Part shown: in pieces, positions 1 through 10,010 of the stretch
How positions within the stretch are numbered: the stretch's first letter is position 1
Layout: each line of letters begins with the position of its first letter
Assembly (NCBI GenBank): GCA_903928515.1
Contig: CAIYRG010000426.1
Location: 1-33,822 of the forward strand
Length of the DNA: 33,822 bases
Reading direction: 5' to 3'
Source of the DNA: an uncultured Alphaproteobacteria bacterium
GTDB lineage: Bacteria; Pseudomonadota; Alphaproteobacteria; Micropepsales; Micropepsaceae
Translations under genes and position numbers: made by a program
Notes under the pieces: generated by a model
The model's database searches: none
Seen by the model: the letters and a program-made list of their open reading frames with translations, nothing else
Told to the model about the DNA's origin: nothing

Positions 1-2
1 CC

Positions 3-356
3 GATTGCGTGCTGGCCGAGATGGAAAGACTGGGCGCGCGGCGCGAACGCATCGCCGCCGCCATAGGCCCGTGTATCTCACAAACGGCTTATGAAGTCGG
101 CCCGGAATTCCGCGAGACATTTCTCGTGGCCGATTCGCAACATGCGCGGTTTTTCGTAGCGAGCGCGAACGCGCATTGGCAATTCGATCTGCCCGGCTTT
201 TTGCGCCGGAAGCTCACATCGGCCGGAATCGGCAGCGTGGAAGACCTCGCCTGCTGCACTTATGAGCAAGAGAGCGTGTTTTTCAGCTATCGCCGCACCA
301 CCCACCGCAAAGAACCCGATTACGGACGGCAAGTTTCGGCAATCGTTCTCAGCTGA
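3..356 (+). CDS. pgeF: Peptidoglycan editing factor / polyphenol oxidase family (YfiH/PgeF), 5'-truncated by window edge
   Basis: Reading frame is open from the window edge (DCVLAEMERLGA...); motifs AAIGPCISQTAYEVGPEF and CTYEQESVFFSYRR fit the C-terminus of the family; followed by prs, a typical alphaproteobacterial neighbour. Confidence 0.85.
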   Translation, partial: DCVLAEMERLGARRERIAAAIGPCISQTAYEVGPEFRETFLVADSQHARFFVASANAHWQFDLPGFLRRKLTSAGIGSVEDLACCTYEQESVFFSYRRTTHRKEPDYGRQVSAIVLS

Positions 357-446
357 GGTCTGTGGGCGGATCAAGGCCTGTGTTTACGCCCCCGATGCCG
401 CTTGCTAGAAGACCCCGCAATCGCGGGCTATTGGGACAGTACGGCC

Positions 447-1379
<933 letters not shown>

Positions 1380-1411
1380 GCGCTCGCTGAGCGACAACGA
1401 CACTTTCTCAT

Positions 1412-1453
1412 CACGTCATGGCCGGCTCCGCTTCGCGGTCCGGCCATGACGTG
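1412..1453. repeat. Perfect 14-bp-stem palindrome downstream of prs (REP-like and/or terminator)
   Basis: cacgtcatggccgg (1412-1425) is the exact reverse complement of ccggccatgacgtg (1440-1453). Confidence 0.75.
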
Positions 1454-1627
1454 TTGATAGAATGAGCGATCTGGGGCCAGCGAGGCGCTAGTTGCGATGC
1501 CCTCTCTGGTATACCGGCGCAACTTAGAGCTTTTCTGACTCTTATCGTTGACGCCTCGCGGGCGCGGTCTTTATTGTCCGCGCCAAGCGGGAAAACACAC
1601 AAAACTTTGGGAATGGGAGGCCGCGTC

Positions 1628-2416
1628 ATGGCTGATAGCGTACGCGATTTGTTCAATGTTTCCGGGCAATCGGTGATCATCACAGGCGCGACCGGAGCCT
1701 AGGGCGGTGCTGCCGCCAGGGGCCTGGCCGCCCGCGGCGCCAAGCTGACCCTCGCCGGGGGCAACGCCAAGGCGCTGAAGGCCTTGGCCGACGAGCTCAA
1801 TGCCGGGGATCGCGTCACCCTGATCGAGCGCCGCCCTGACACCGAGGCGGATGCCACCGCCATCGCCGAGGCCGCCGTGAAGGCCTATGGCCGCATCGAC
1901 AGCATGCTCGTGGCTTCGGGCATGAATAAGGTCGCCCCCATCGTCGATATGCCGACCGCAGATTACGACGCCGTCATGGACGCCAACGTCAAAGGCTCCT
2001 GGCTGATGTGCCAGGCCGCCGGTCGCCAATTTAAGAAGCAGGGCCGAGGCGGCTCGGTCGTTCTCGTCTCCTCGACGCGCGGCAAGCTCGGCCATCCGGC
2101 CGGTTACGCGGTCTATTGCGCCTCGAAAGCCGCCGTCGATCTGATGGCGAAATCGCTGGCCGCCGAATGGGGCGCCAATGGCACGCGCGTGAACGTGATC
2201 GCGCCGACCGTCTTTCGCTCCGAACTCACCGCCTGGATGTATGCCGACGACGAGAAGGGAAAGAAGACGCGCGAAGGCATGCTCTCGCGCATTCCGCTCG
2301 GGCGTTTGGCCGAACCGGATGACTTCGTCGGCGCGCTGGTTTTCCTGCTGGCCGATGCGTCGTCGTTCATGACCGGCCAAATCCTCTATCTGGATGGCGG
2401 CTACACATCGTGCTGA
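1628..2416 (+). pseudogene. SDR family oxidoreductase interrupted by in-frame TAG at codon 25 (1700-1702)
   Basis: From ATG 1628: MADSVRDLFNVSGQSVIITGATGA*GGAAARGLAARGAKLTLAGG... then in the same frame through SDR motifs (YAVYCASKAAVDLMAKSLAAEWG, GQILYLDGGYTSC) to 2416. The stop lies inside the Rossmann glycine motif. Confidence 0.85.
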
Positions 2417-3306
2417 ATGTTGCCGTCATCGGCGCGGGTCTTATGGGCCGTAACCTCGCGCGCGTGGCAGCCACCGCGGGCGCGAATGTTGCTATCTTCG
2501 ATTCCTTCCCGAACGCGCTCGACGCATCGCTGAAGGATTTGGGCCAAGCCGGGCTCAAAGTGCGCGGCAGCGGCGATCTGGCCGAGGCCGTTCGGGGCGC
2601 CGATTTCGTGATCGAAGCGATCATCGAAAACATCGAAGCCAAGCAAGCAATCTTCGAGCAGCTTTCCAAAATTCTGCCCGACGCCATCCTGGCCTCGAAC
2701 ACGTCGGTTCTTCCCATCACGCAGATCGCGGCGCGGGCGCACAACTCCGAGCGCGTCGTCGGTACGCATTGGTGGAACCCGCCGCATCTCGTGCCCGTGG
2801 TCGAAGTGATCCGCGCCAAGAACACCTCAGATGCGACGATGGACAAAACCGTCGCCATCCTGAAATCGCTGGGCAAGACGCCGGTGCGCGTCGAAAAAGA
2901 CATTCCGGGTTTTGTCGGCAATCGCTTGCAGCATGCGCTGTGGCGCGAGGCCATCGCGCTGATCGCCGATGGCGTGTGCGATGCCGAAACCGTCGATCTC
3001 ATGGTGCGCAACACGCTCGGGTTGAAACTTGGCATGATGGGCCCTATCGAGAATGCCGATTATGTCGGCCTCGATCTCACGCTCGCCATCCACGAAGCGG
3101 TGCTCCACGATTTGAACCGCGATCAACATCCCTCGCCCCTGCTGAAGAAGCTGGTCGCCGAGGGCAAGCTGGGTGCCAAGACCGGCTCCGGTTTTTACGA
3201 ATGGCCGGCCGGCGAACGCGAAGCAGCAGCCGCCCGTCTGTCCGAACACGTGACGCAACAAATGGAATCCCCGAAGCCAAAGCGCGGGTTGAAATCCGCG
3301 AAGTAA
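2410..3306 (+). CDS. 3-hydroxyacyl-CoA dehydrogenase, NAD-binding family
   Basis: VAVIGAGLMGRNLARVAA, ASNTSVLPITQIA, GTHWWNPPHLVPVVEVI, DIPGFVGNRLQHALWREA; GTG start overlaps the 3' end of the upstream SDR. Confidence 0.9.
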   Translation: MLNVAVIGAGLMGRNLARVAATAGANVAIFDSFPNALDASLKDLGQAGLKVRGSGDLAEAVRGADFVIEAIIENIEAKQAIFEQLSKILPDAILASNTSVLPITQIAARAHNSERVVGTHWWNPPHLVPVVEVIRAKNTSDATMDKTVAILKSLGKTPVRVEKDIPGFVGNRLQHALWREAIALIADGVCDAETVDLMVRNTLGLKLGMMGPIENADYVGLDLTLAIHEAVLHDLNRDQHPSPLLKKLVAEGKLGAKTGSGFYEWPAGEREAAAARLSEHVTQQMESPKPKRGLKSAK

Positions 3307-3350
3307 GCTCCGGCAAAAGTGATCAGCATTTCATCAGGAAGGAACGCACA

Positions 3351-4214
3351 ATGATTGATACGAGCAACTATCCCTTTCCGCCGAAGGCCACCACGACGCC
3401 GAATTGGCCGATGGGCCCGAAGGAAGCCGGCCTCGAGTTCGTCGAGCTGTCGCATCCGTGGGGTTTGGGCCAACCGTGCTGGCCGTATTTCGAAGACGTG
3501 AAGATCGAGCGCCTGCACTCGATGTCGAAGAGCCGCGTGCTGACGCAGCGCATCACCACCGTGATGCACTCCGGCACGCATCTCGACGTGCCCGCGCACG
3601 TCGTCGAAGGCACGCCTTACTTGCACGAAATTCCGCTGCAGCAATTCTTCGGCACCGGCGTTGTGGTGTCGATCCCGAAGGGCAAGTGGGGCGTCATCAC
3701 CGCTGACGATCTCGAGAAGGTCACGCCGAAGATCGAGAAGGGCGACATCGTGATGGTCAACACCGGTTGGCATCATCACTACGCCGACAGTGCACAATAT
3801 TACGCGTACTCGCCCGGCTTCTATAAGGAAGCCGGCGAATGGTTCGCTGCCAAAGGCGTGAAAGCTGTCGGCACTGACACGCAGGCGCTCGACCATCCGC
3901 TCGCCACTGCCATAGGCCCGCACGGCCCTGGCGCGCCGAACGGCCTCTGCCCCTGGGCCTGCGAAGAATACAAGCAGGAGAAGGGCCGCGACGTGCTGCA
4001 GGACTTCCCGGAATGGGAACCGTGCCATCGCGCGATCCTGTCGAAGGGCATTGTCGGCTTTGAAAATGTCGGCGGCGACATCGACAAGGTGACCGGCAAG
4101 CGCGTGACCTTCGCCATGTTCCCGTGGCGCTGGGTTGGCGGCGACGGTTGCATCGTCCGCATCGTGGCGATCACCGATCCGAAGGGCACCTATCGCATCG
4201 AATCCGGCAAGTAA
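3351..4214 (+). CDS. Cyclase family protein (kynurenine formamidase / isatin hydrolase-like metal-dependent hydrolase)
   Basis: Metal motif HSGTHLDVPAHV, GVKAVGTDTQALDHP; ATG 3351 preceded by aaggaacg ribosome-binding site. Confidence 0.85.
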   Translation: MIDTSNYPFPPKATTTPNWPMGPKEAGLEFVELSHPWGLGQPCWPYFEDVKIERLHSMSKSRVLTQRITTVMHSGTHLDVPAHVVEGTPYLHEIPLQQFFGTGVVVSIPKGKWGVITADDLEKVTPKIEKGDIVMVNTGWHHHYADSAQYYAYSPGFYKEAGEWFAAKGVKAVGTDTQALDHPLATAIGPHGPGAPNGLCPWACEEYKQEKGRDVLQDFPEWEPCHRAILSKGIVGFENVGGDIDKVTGKRVTFAMFPWRWVGGDGCIVRIVAITDPKGTYRIESGK

Positions 4215-4236
4215 GCCGGTTCAAAAGGAGGCGAGC

Positions 4237-4584
4237 ATGCGGATCACGCGTTTCGCAGAAGCACCGACATACAATCCGCCGCTGCACACCGGTGTGCAGT
4301 GCAAGCGGCTTCAGGGCCATGAGGCGGGACCGACCGAGAAATTCTGGGTCGGCCTCTCCGTCTATCCCCCCGGAAGCTCGGCGGATGAAAGCACGACCGG
4401 CGAGGAGACCATCTACACGGTTCTCGACGGCGAGCTGGTGCTGCGTTCGGACGGACAGACGCAAACCCTGCGCAAGCTGGATTCCGTGCATTTCAAGAAA
4501 GGCGAGGTGCGTGCCGTAAAGAACGAAAGTTCGGCAGACTCCACGCTCCTCGTCTCCATCGCCATCCCCCAGACCGTCAAATAA
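4237..4584 (+). CDS. Cupin domain protein
   Basis: Small single-domain protein with GEETIYTVLDGELVLRSDGQTQTLRKLDSVHFKKGEVRAVKNES; aaggaggcgagc RBS before ATG 4237. Confidence 0.8.
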   Translation: MRITRFAEAPTYNPPLHTGVQCKRLQGHEAGPTEKFWVGLSVYPPGSSADESTTGEETIYTVLDGELVLRSDGQTQTLRKLDSVHFKKGEVRAVKNESSADSTLLVSIAIPQTVK

Positions 4585-4599
4585 TCAGGTCGTAAAATA

Positions 4600-5415
4600 A
4601 TGAGCGCAGTCATCACGGTGGCCCCGACCGGGCCTATCGCCACCACGGCGGACAATCCCAATCTGCCGACGCAGCCGCATGAGATCGCGGATGCGGTGTT
4701 CGAGGCCTATCAGGCCGGCGCCACCGTGGCGCATCTGCATTTGCGCGACGAAGAGCAACGCCCCACGGCGAATCTCGATGTCGCCAAGCGCACTATGGAT
4801 TTGATCCAACAGCGTTGCCCGATCCTCATTCAGCTTTCGACCGGCGTTGGTCTTTCGGTCTCGTTTGAAGATCGTGAGAAGATGGTCGAGCTGAAGCCGC
4901 GTATGGCCACGCTCAACCCCTGCTCGATGAGCTTCGGCATGGGCGAGTTCCTGAACCCGCCCAAGGGCGTTCGCCGCCTGGCCGCGCGCATGCGCGAATT
5001 GAACGTGAAGCCGGAGTTGGAAATCTACGACACCGGCCATCTCGACGCCTGCATGAAGCTGTACGACGAAGGCTTGCTGCCCGATCCGCTGCAATTCTCC
5101 ATCGTGCTCGGCGTGCAGGGCGGTGCGGCCGCCACGCCGGACAATCTGCTGTTGATGGTGCGCCGTTTGCCGCCGGGTGCGATCTGGCAAGTCATCGCGG
5201 TGGGCCGTAACAACCTCCAGCTCACGGCCATTGCCTTGGCTTTGGGCGGCAATGCGCGTGCGGGCCTCGAAGACACGCTCACACTTCGCAAAGGCGTGGC
5301 CGCGACGAACATCGAACTCGTGAAGCGCGCCGTGCAGCTCGCGAAAGACCTCGAAGTGCCGATCTCCACGGTCGAAGAGGCCGAGAAGCGACTGCAATTG
5401 CCGAAGCAGCTTTAA
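4600..5415 (+). CDS. DUF849 / beta-keto acid cleavage enzyme (BKACE) family
   Basis: VAPTGPIATTADNPNLPTQPHEIADAVFEAYQAGATVAHLHLRDEE, LSTGVG, GMGEFLNP, LGVQGGAAATPDNLLLMVR, GLEDTLTLRKG. Confidence 0.88.
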   Translation: MSAVITVAPTGPIATTADNPNLPTQPHEIADAVFEAYQAGATVAHLHLRDEEQRPTANLDVAKRTMDLIQQRCPILIQLSTGVGLSVSFEDREKMVELKPRMATLNPCSMSFGMGEFLNPPKGVRRLAARMRELNVKPELEIYDTGHLDACMKLYDEGLLPDPLQFSIVLGVQGGAAATPDNLLLMVRRLPPGAIWQVIAVGRNNLQLTAIALALGGNARAGLEDTLTLRKGVAATNIELVKRAVQLAKDLEVPISTVEEAEKRLQLPKQL

Positions 5416-5465
5416 TTGCAGGTGTTAGAGATTATCTCAATCAAGCTTTAGATCGAACCAACAGG

Positions 5466-6128
5466 ATGCGCGACATGAAATGGAGAATGATTTTATCGTT
5501 CGCGCTGGCTCTAGATTGTGTTGGCTGCATTGCGTATCGCGATGTGGGAGATGCAACGGACACGTATAGGTCTGCTCCGCTGTGCTGTACTTCCTTCGAA
5601 GCGATGACCTTTGACAATCTAAAGATCGGTTCAACCAATTTTTCTTTAGATGAAAAGAGCCTCGCTTTCGCCTTCCCGTCTCCTGAAGGTAAGAGCTACT
5701 TCAAAGCCTTTGCGCTGCCTATTACCGGCTCCGGCTCCATAACCGTTCGAAGCACGGTCTTTTCCGATGGATATCCCTCCAAAGGATTTGCGCTCTTTTT
5801 CCCGGAACTAACTCTCCTCGATCAGAATAAGCGAATGATTGCTTCGGTCGATTGGGTCAACGACCACATACTTCATAAGGGCGAATTTAGTGGGCCTGCA
5901 TATGTCCAAACGAAGGTTGACCTATCGAGCTACCCATCAGCCAGATTTGTGATCGTCCATACCAATGCAACGCGGATAGGCACCATGCAGGATTTGCAAT
6001 CCTCGTATAATGCGACCGTGAGTGGTCCACCCTATTTCGCAACTGTCGATGCTGGCGGCACCTCACCGGCGCCGGCAGTCAGTTCGCCGATTGGACCCAG
6101 CTCATTGGTAATTGAGGTCGACCGTTGA
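5466..6128 (+). CDS. Hypothetical exported/lipoprotein; tentatively MalM-like
   Basis: N-terminal hydrophobic segment MILSFALALDCVGC; FALFFPELTLLDQNKRMIASVDW resembles the MalM-type beta domain as recalled. Low-confidence family call. Confidence 0.5.
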   Translation: MRDMKWRMILSFALALDCVGCIAYRDVGDATDTYRSAPLCCTSFEAMTFDNLKIGSTNFSLDEKSLAFAFPSPEGKSYFKAFALPITGSGSITVRSTVFSDGYPSKGFALFFPELTLLDQNKRMIASVDWVNDHILHKGEFSGPAYVQTKVDLSSYPSARFVIVHTNATRIGTMQDLQSSYNATVSGPPYFATVDAGGTSPAPAVSSPIGPSSLVIEVDR

Positions 6129-6190
6129 AGACCTCTCGACCGCCGCAACTTCCGACGTTTAGTTAGCTCCTACCGTGACAATCGGCAGTA

Positions 6191-6907
6191 CTACTTCGCC
6201 GCCGTCTTATTCGGCATATAGCTCGAATAGCCAATCGCGGCTTGCAGCATCTTCGTCGCCAATTCCACTTCTTCCATAGTGCGCGGCGCATAGATCAGCG
6301 TGTAGGTGAGCGGCGCGCGTTGACCCACCATGCGGTACATTTCGCCCCAGCCCGCGTCGATCACCGTCTTCGTGTCACTCGGCGACAGCACCAAATGCAG
6401 CGAACCATCCACAGAGTGGATGTGCCCCACCTCGCCCCACACGCGGGTTTTCACAATCGATGGATTGCCGGGATCGGGGTTCTTCAAAAGGATTCCGTCG
6501 GTGCCGTTTTCGACATGGCTCGGTCCCCACTCCACGACATCGGAATTTTCGCCGACAACAGCATCGAACCGCTCATGCAGATATTTGCGAATGTCCTGCT
6601 CGCTGCGCTGTGTGATCTGGCGGTGCGGAATGGGATGCGGATCGACCACCGGGCGCTCGCCAACGCGCTTGGGCAAATCCTTCAGCAGCGCATTATCGCC
6701 GGGTTTTCCGATGCGGCCCGAAAATACCGATTCATCGAAGGCGCCGTTGCTGTTGAACAATCGCCATTCGGTGACTTGCAGCCAGCCTTGAAAATTGTGC
6801 GGCACACCGGCGGGGCCAAGATCGTACCAGCTGCGATAATCCCACACCGTCCAGGCGGAGACGGCCAACAGCACCAGCGCCGTCACCGCGACGATCACAC
6901 TGCGCAT
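6191..6907 (-). CDS. Membrane-anchored/secreted protein with DUF5519 (so-called luciferase) domain
   Basis: N-terminal hydrophobic helix; PHRQITQRSEQDIRKYL, WGEVGHIHSVDGSLHLVLSPSDTKTVIDAGWGEMYRM, LIYAPRTMEEVELATKMLQAAIGYSS. Confidence 0.7.
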   Translation of the reverse strand: MRSVIVAVTALVLLAVSAWTVWDYRSWYDLGPAGVPHNFQGWLQVTEWRLFNSNGAFDESVFSGRIGKPGDNALLKDLPKRVGERPVVDPHPIPHRQITQRSEQDIRKYLHERFDAVVGENSDVVEWGPSHVENGTDGILLKNPDPGNPSIVKTRVWGEVGHIHSVDGSLHLVLSPSDTKTVIDAGWGEMYRMVGQRAPLTYTLIYAPRTMEEVELATKMLQAAIGYSSYMPNKTAAK

Positions 6908-6946
6908 GTCCGCTCCTTTCCGCCCGAGGACAAAGTCAGCATCGCG

Positions 6947-7846
6947 CTATTTCGTCAGTGTTTCAACGAACTCGCGCACGATGTTCGACGCCGGCAAATG
7001 ATAGGCGCAGCGGATTTGCAGCATCGGCGCCGATTTTCCAAATTCCTTGGTTTTCAACTTCAGCGCCACCAGCGTTCCCGCTTTCAACTCTTCGGCGACA
7101 TTGAAGGCCAGCATGCAGGCGATGCCCGCACCGTGGCGCGCCAACTCGCGCACGCTTGCGAAATCCTGCGCCTCCATTGCAATTGTGTATTCGTCCAAGC
7201 CCATCTTTTTCAGGATGGCGTCGCTCATGCGGAAATGGCGCGAGTTCTTCAACCCCGTCACGAACGGATGCGCCGCCAGATCGACAGGCGCGACATCGGT
7301 CTTCGCCGCCAGCGGATGGCGCGGCGAGACGACAAGCAGCATCGGCTCGCGCCGCAACAGCTTTGTGTGCATCTGGCGGTCCGGCCCCGACGCCACCAGG
7401 AAGCCGACATCGACGCGGCGCTCTCGCACCTTCGCCAGCACGTTCTCCAGCGTATCGGTGTGCGTGACGAAGCGCGTGCCCGGATGCGCGGCTGCAAATG
7501 AAGTGAGCAGCGGCGGCAGATAATATTGGGCGATGTCACGCTGTGCGGCGATGACGATCTCGGTCTGGTCCTTGGCGCGCAATTTGGTGAGTGCGGCGTC
7601 CGCCTCGCCGGATTTGCGTAAGAGATCGACCGCATAGGCATAAAGCGTCTCGCCCGCAGGCGTCAGCCTCGGCTTTGCGCCCCGCTGCCTATGGAACAAC
7701 GGCTGCCCGGCCTGGCGCTCCAGTGCGGTGATATGGGCCGAGACCGACGGCTGGGCGATGTTCAGCTTCTCGGCAGCCACATTGAAGCTGCCCGCATCCA
7801 CCACGGTCTTGAACACATTCAGGCGGCGGGGGCTGGCCGAGATCAC
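6947..7846 (-). CDS. LysR family transcriptional regulator
   Basis: N-terminal HTH RRLNVFKTVVDAGSFNVAAEKLNIAQPSVSAHITALERQAGQPLFHR, followed by a substrate-binding-type domain; divergent from hyuA. Confidence 0.93.
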   Translation of the reverse strand: MISASPRRLNVFKTVVDAGSFNVAAEKLNIAQPSVSAHITALERQAGQPLFHRQRGAKPRLTPAGETLYAYAVDLLRKSGEADAALTKLRAKDQTEIVIAAQRDIAQYYLPPLLTSFAAAHPGTRFVTHTDTLENVLAKVRERRVDVGFLVASGPDRQMHTKLLRREPMLLVVSPRHPLAAKTDVAPVDLAAHPFVTGLKNSRHFRMSDAILKKMGLDEYTIAMEAQDFASVRELARHGAGIACMLAFNVAEELKAGTLVALKLKTKEFGKSAPMLQIRCAYHLPASNIVREFVETLTK

Positions 7847-7881
7847 TGAGGCTCCTTGGCCTCAACATATAGCCAAATAGC

Positions 7882-7894
7882 TTCATTCATGGAA
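7882..7894. promoter_or_regulatory. Candidate LysR box (T-N11-A) in the divergent LysR/hyuA intergenic region
   Basis: TTCATTCATGGAA: interrupted dyad TTC-N7-GAA with T-N11-A spacing, within cttcattcatggaag (7881-7895), between the LysR start (7846) and hyuA start (7974). Confidence 0.35.
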
Positions 7895-7973
7895 GCCAGT
7901 TGGGCCGTTGCTTGAACCCGTCCACCCATGGCCCAATGCCGCAAATAACAAAGATTTTGGGAGGATTCGGCGA

Positions 7974-10010
7974 ATGCTCGTAGTCGCGATCGATATTGGC
8001 GGCACCTTCACCGATTTGATGGGCTTCAACGACAAGACCGGCGAATTCGTCGACGCCAAAAGCCTGACGACGCCCCAGCACCTCGTGCAGGGCATCATCG
8101 ATTGCATCCGCAAATGCGGCATCGATCCCTCGGGCATCAATGAGCTGCTGCACGGCTCCACCACCGCCATCAACACGCTGATCGAGCGAAAAGGTGCCAA
8201 GACCGGCCTGATCGTCACCAACGGCACACGCGATGTGTATTTGATCGGCCGCGGCAATCGCCCCGAATCCTACAATCTATTCTTTCATCGCCATGAGCCG
8301 CTGGTGGCGCGCCGCCTTACGCGCGAAGTGAACGAACGCATGCTCGCCTCGGGCGAAGTGTTCGAACCGTTGAACGCGAGCAGCGTGGAAGATGCGTGCA
8401 AGGTGCTGGCCGAGGAAGGCGTTGATGCCGTCGCTTTGTGCTTCCTGCATTCCTATGTGAACCCTGAGCACGAGAAGCAGGCCGGCGAGATCGTCCGCAA
8501 GATGCTGCCCAACGCCTATCTCTCGCTCTCTCACGAAATCCTGCGCGAATATCGCGAGTTCGAGCGCGTCTCCACCACCATCGTGAACGCCTATATCGGC
8601 CCCACCGTCGGCGGCTATGTGCGCACGCTGGAAAAGGGCTTGGGCGATATCGGCTTCAAGGGCGACCTCACCATCATGCGCTCGAACGGCGGCGTGATGA
8701 GCCCGGAGATCGCCACCATGCGCCCGGTGGCGATGATGGAATCCGGCCCTGTCGGCGGCATCATTGCGGCGGCGCAAGTGGGCCAAACGCTTGGCTTCCC
8801 GAACACGATCTCGTTCGACATGGGCGGCACCACGGCCAAAGCCAGCCTCATCAAGGACGGCGAACCCACCATGGCACCCGGCTATTACGTCGGCGGTTAT
8901 GCGAGCGGTCACCCGGTGATGGTGCCCGTGGTCGATCTGGTGGAAGTCGGCGCGGGCGGCGGCTCTATCGCGTGGATCGACGAAGTCGGCGCGTTGAAAG
9001 TCGGCCCGCATTCGGCCGGTGCCGAGCCCGGCCCCATTTCTTATGGGCGCGGCGGCACCGAGCCCACGATCACCGATGCCAACGTGGTGCTGGGCCGTCT
9101 GGACCCCGACAATTTCCTCGGCGGCGACATGAAATTGGATGCCGCCGGAGCCGCGAAAGGCATCGAAGAAAAAAACGCGAAGCCCTTGGGCCTTTCCACC
9201 GTGAAAGCGGCGCAGGCCATTCTCGATATCGCGATTTCGAAAATGTCGCTGGCGGTGCGCGAAGTGTCAGTCGCCAAAGGCTATGACCCGCGCGATTTCG
9301 CCCTTGTCGCCTCAGGCGGCAATGGCGCCATGCACGTCATCGCCATCGCGCGTGAGCTGCATATCCCCACCGTCATCGTGCCGCTGTTCCCGGCGCATTT
9401 CTCCGCACTCGGCATGATCGTGGCCGACGAGCGGCACGATCTGATCCGCACGCATTTCACCGATCTGTCGCAGCTCGATTTCGCCAAACTGATCGTCGTC
9501 TACAAAGAGATGATGGCCGAAGCCCAAGCCAGCCTGCGCCAGAAGAACGAGGTGGAATATCAGTGCCATCTCGATCTGCGTTACGTCGGCCAAGAGTTCA
9601 CTCTGCCGATCCCGGTGACGCTGGGCATGATGGAAGCGGGTGATCGCGCCACCATCCGCAACGCCTTCGACCAGATGTATGAGCGCCGCTACGCCAACAA
9701 CTCGCCCACCGAACCGGTGGAGCTGGTCAACATCCGGCTTTTTGTCGTGGGCAAACGCCCGCACATGAATTTCCCGACGCTGCCGAACAAAGGCGTACCT
9801 TCCCCCACCCATCACCGCGACGTATATTTCGCCGATGCCTCAAAAGCGCTGCGCTCGCCTGTCTATCAACGCGCAGATTTGGGGCCGGATGTGGCCTTGC
9901 AGGGACCGGCGCTGATCCAAGAGCGCGGCACAACGACCGTTCTTTTCGAAGGCGATACGCTGAAAATGGCGCCCTCGGGCGAGATGATTATCACGGTAGG
10001 AGGCAAATAA
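7974..10010 (+). CDS. hyuA: Hydantoinase/oxoprolinase family protein, subunit A (HyuA-like)
   Basis: MLVVAIDIGGTFTDLMGFNDKTGEFVDAKSLTTPQH, LLHGSTTAINTLIERKGAKTGLIVTNGTRDVYLIGRGNRPESYN, FDMGGTTAKASLI, VEVGAGGGSIAWID. ATG 7974 preferred over 7908. Confidence 0.93.
   Translation: MLVVAIDIGGTFTDLMGFNDKTGEFVDAKSLTTPQHLVQGIIDCIRKCGIDPSGINELLHGSTTAINTLIERKGAKTGLIVTNGTRDVYLIGRGNRPESYNLFFHRHEPLVARRLTREVNERMLASGEVFEPLNASSVEDACKVLAEEGVDAVALCFLHSYVNPEHEKQAGEIVRKMLPNAYLSLSHEILREYREFERVSTTIVNAYIGPTVGGYVRTLEKGLGDIGFKGDLTIMRSNGGVMSPEIATMRPVAMMESGPVGGIIAAAQVGQTLGFPNTISFDMGGTTAKASLIKDGEPTMAPGYYVGGYASGHPVMVPVVDLVEVGAGGGSIAWIDEVGALKVGPHSAGAEPGPISYGRGGTEPTITDANVVLGRLDPDNFLGGDMKLDAAGAAKGIEEKNAKPLGLSTVKAAQAILDIAISKMSLAVREVSVAKGYDPRDFALVASGGNGAMHVIAIARELHIPTVIVPLFPAHFSALGMIVADERHDLIRTHFTDLSQLDFAKLIVVYKEMMAEAQASLRQKNEVEYQCHLDLRYVGQEFTLPIPVTLGMMEAGDRATIRNAFDQMYERRYANNSPTEPVELVNIRLFVVGKRPHMNFPTLPNKGVPSPTHHRDVYFADASKALRSPVYQRADLGPDVALQGPALIQERGTTTVLFEGDTLKMAPSGEMIITVGGK

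Noticed and set aside
2769-3350. N-terminal extension of the 481-aa ORF 2769-4214 before the cyclase
   Set aside because: Extension overlaps the 3-hydroxyacyl-CoA dehydrogenase in another frame and is R-rich; the real start is ATG 3351 with a good RBS.
3351-4214. Assigning kynurenine formamidase (kynB) and a tryptophan kynurenine pathway
   Set aside because: Only the generic cyclase-family motif is visible; no tryptophan 2,3-dioxygenase or kynureninase in the window.
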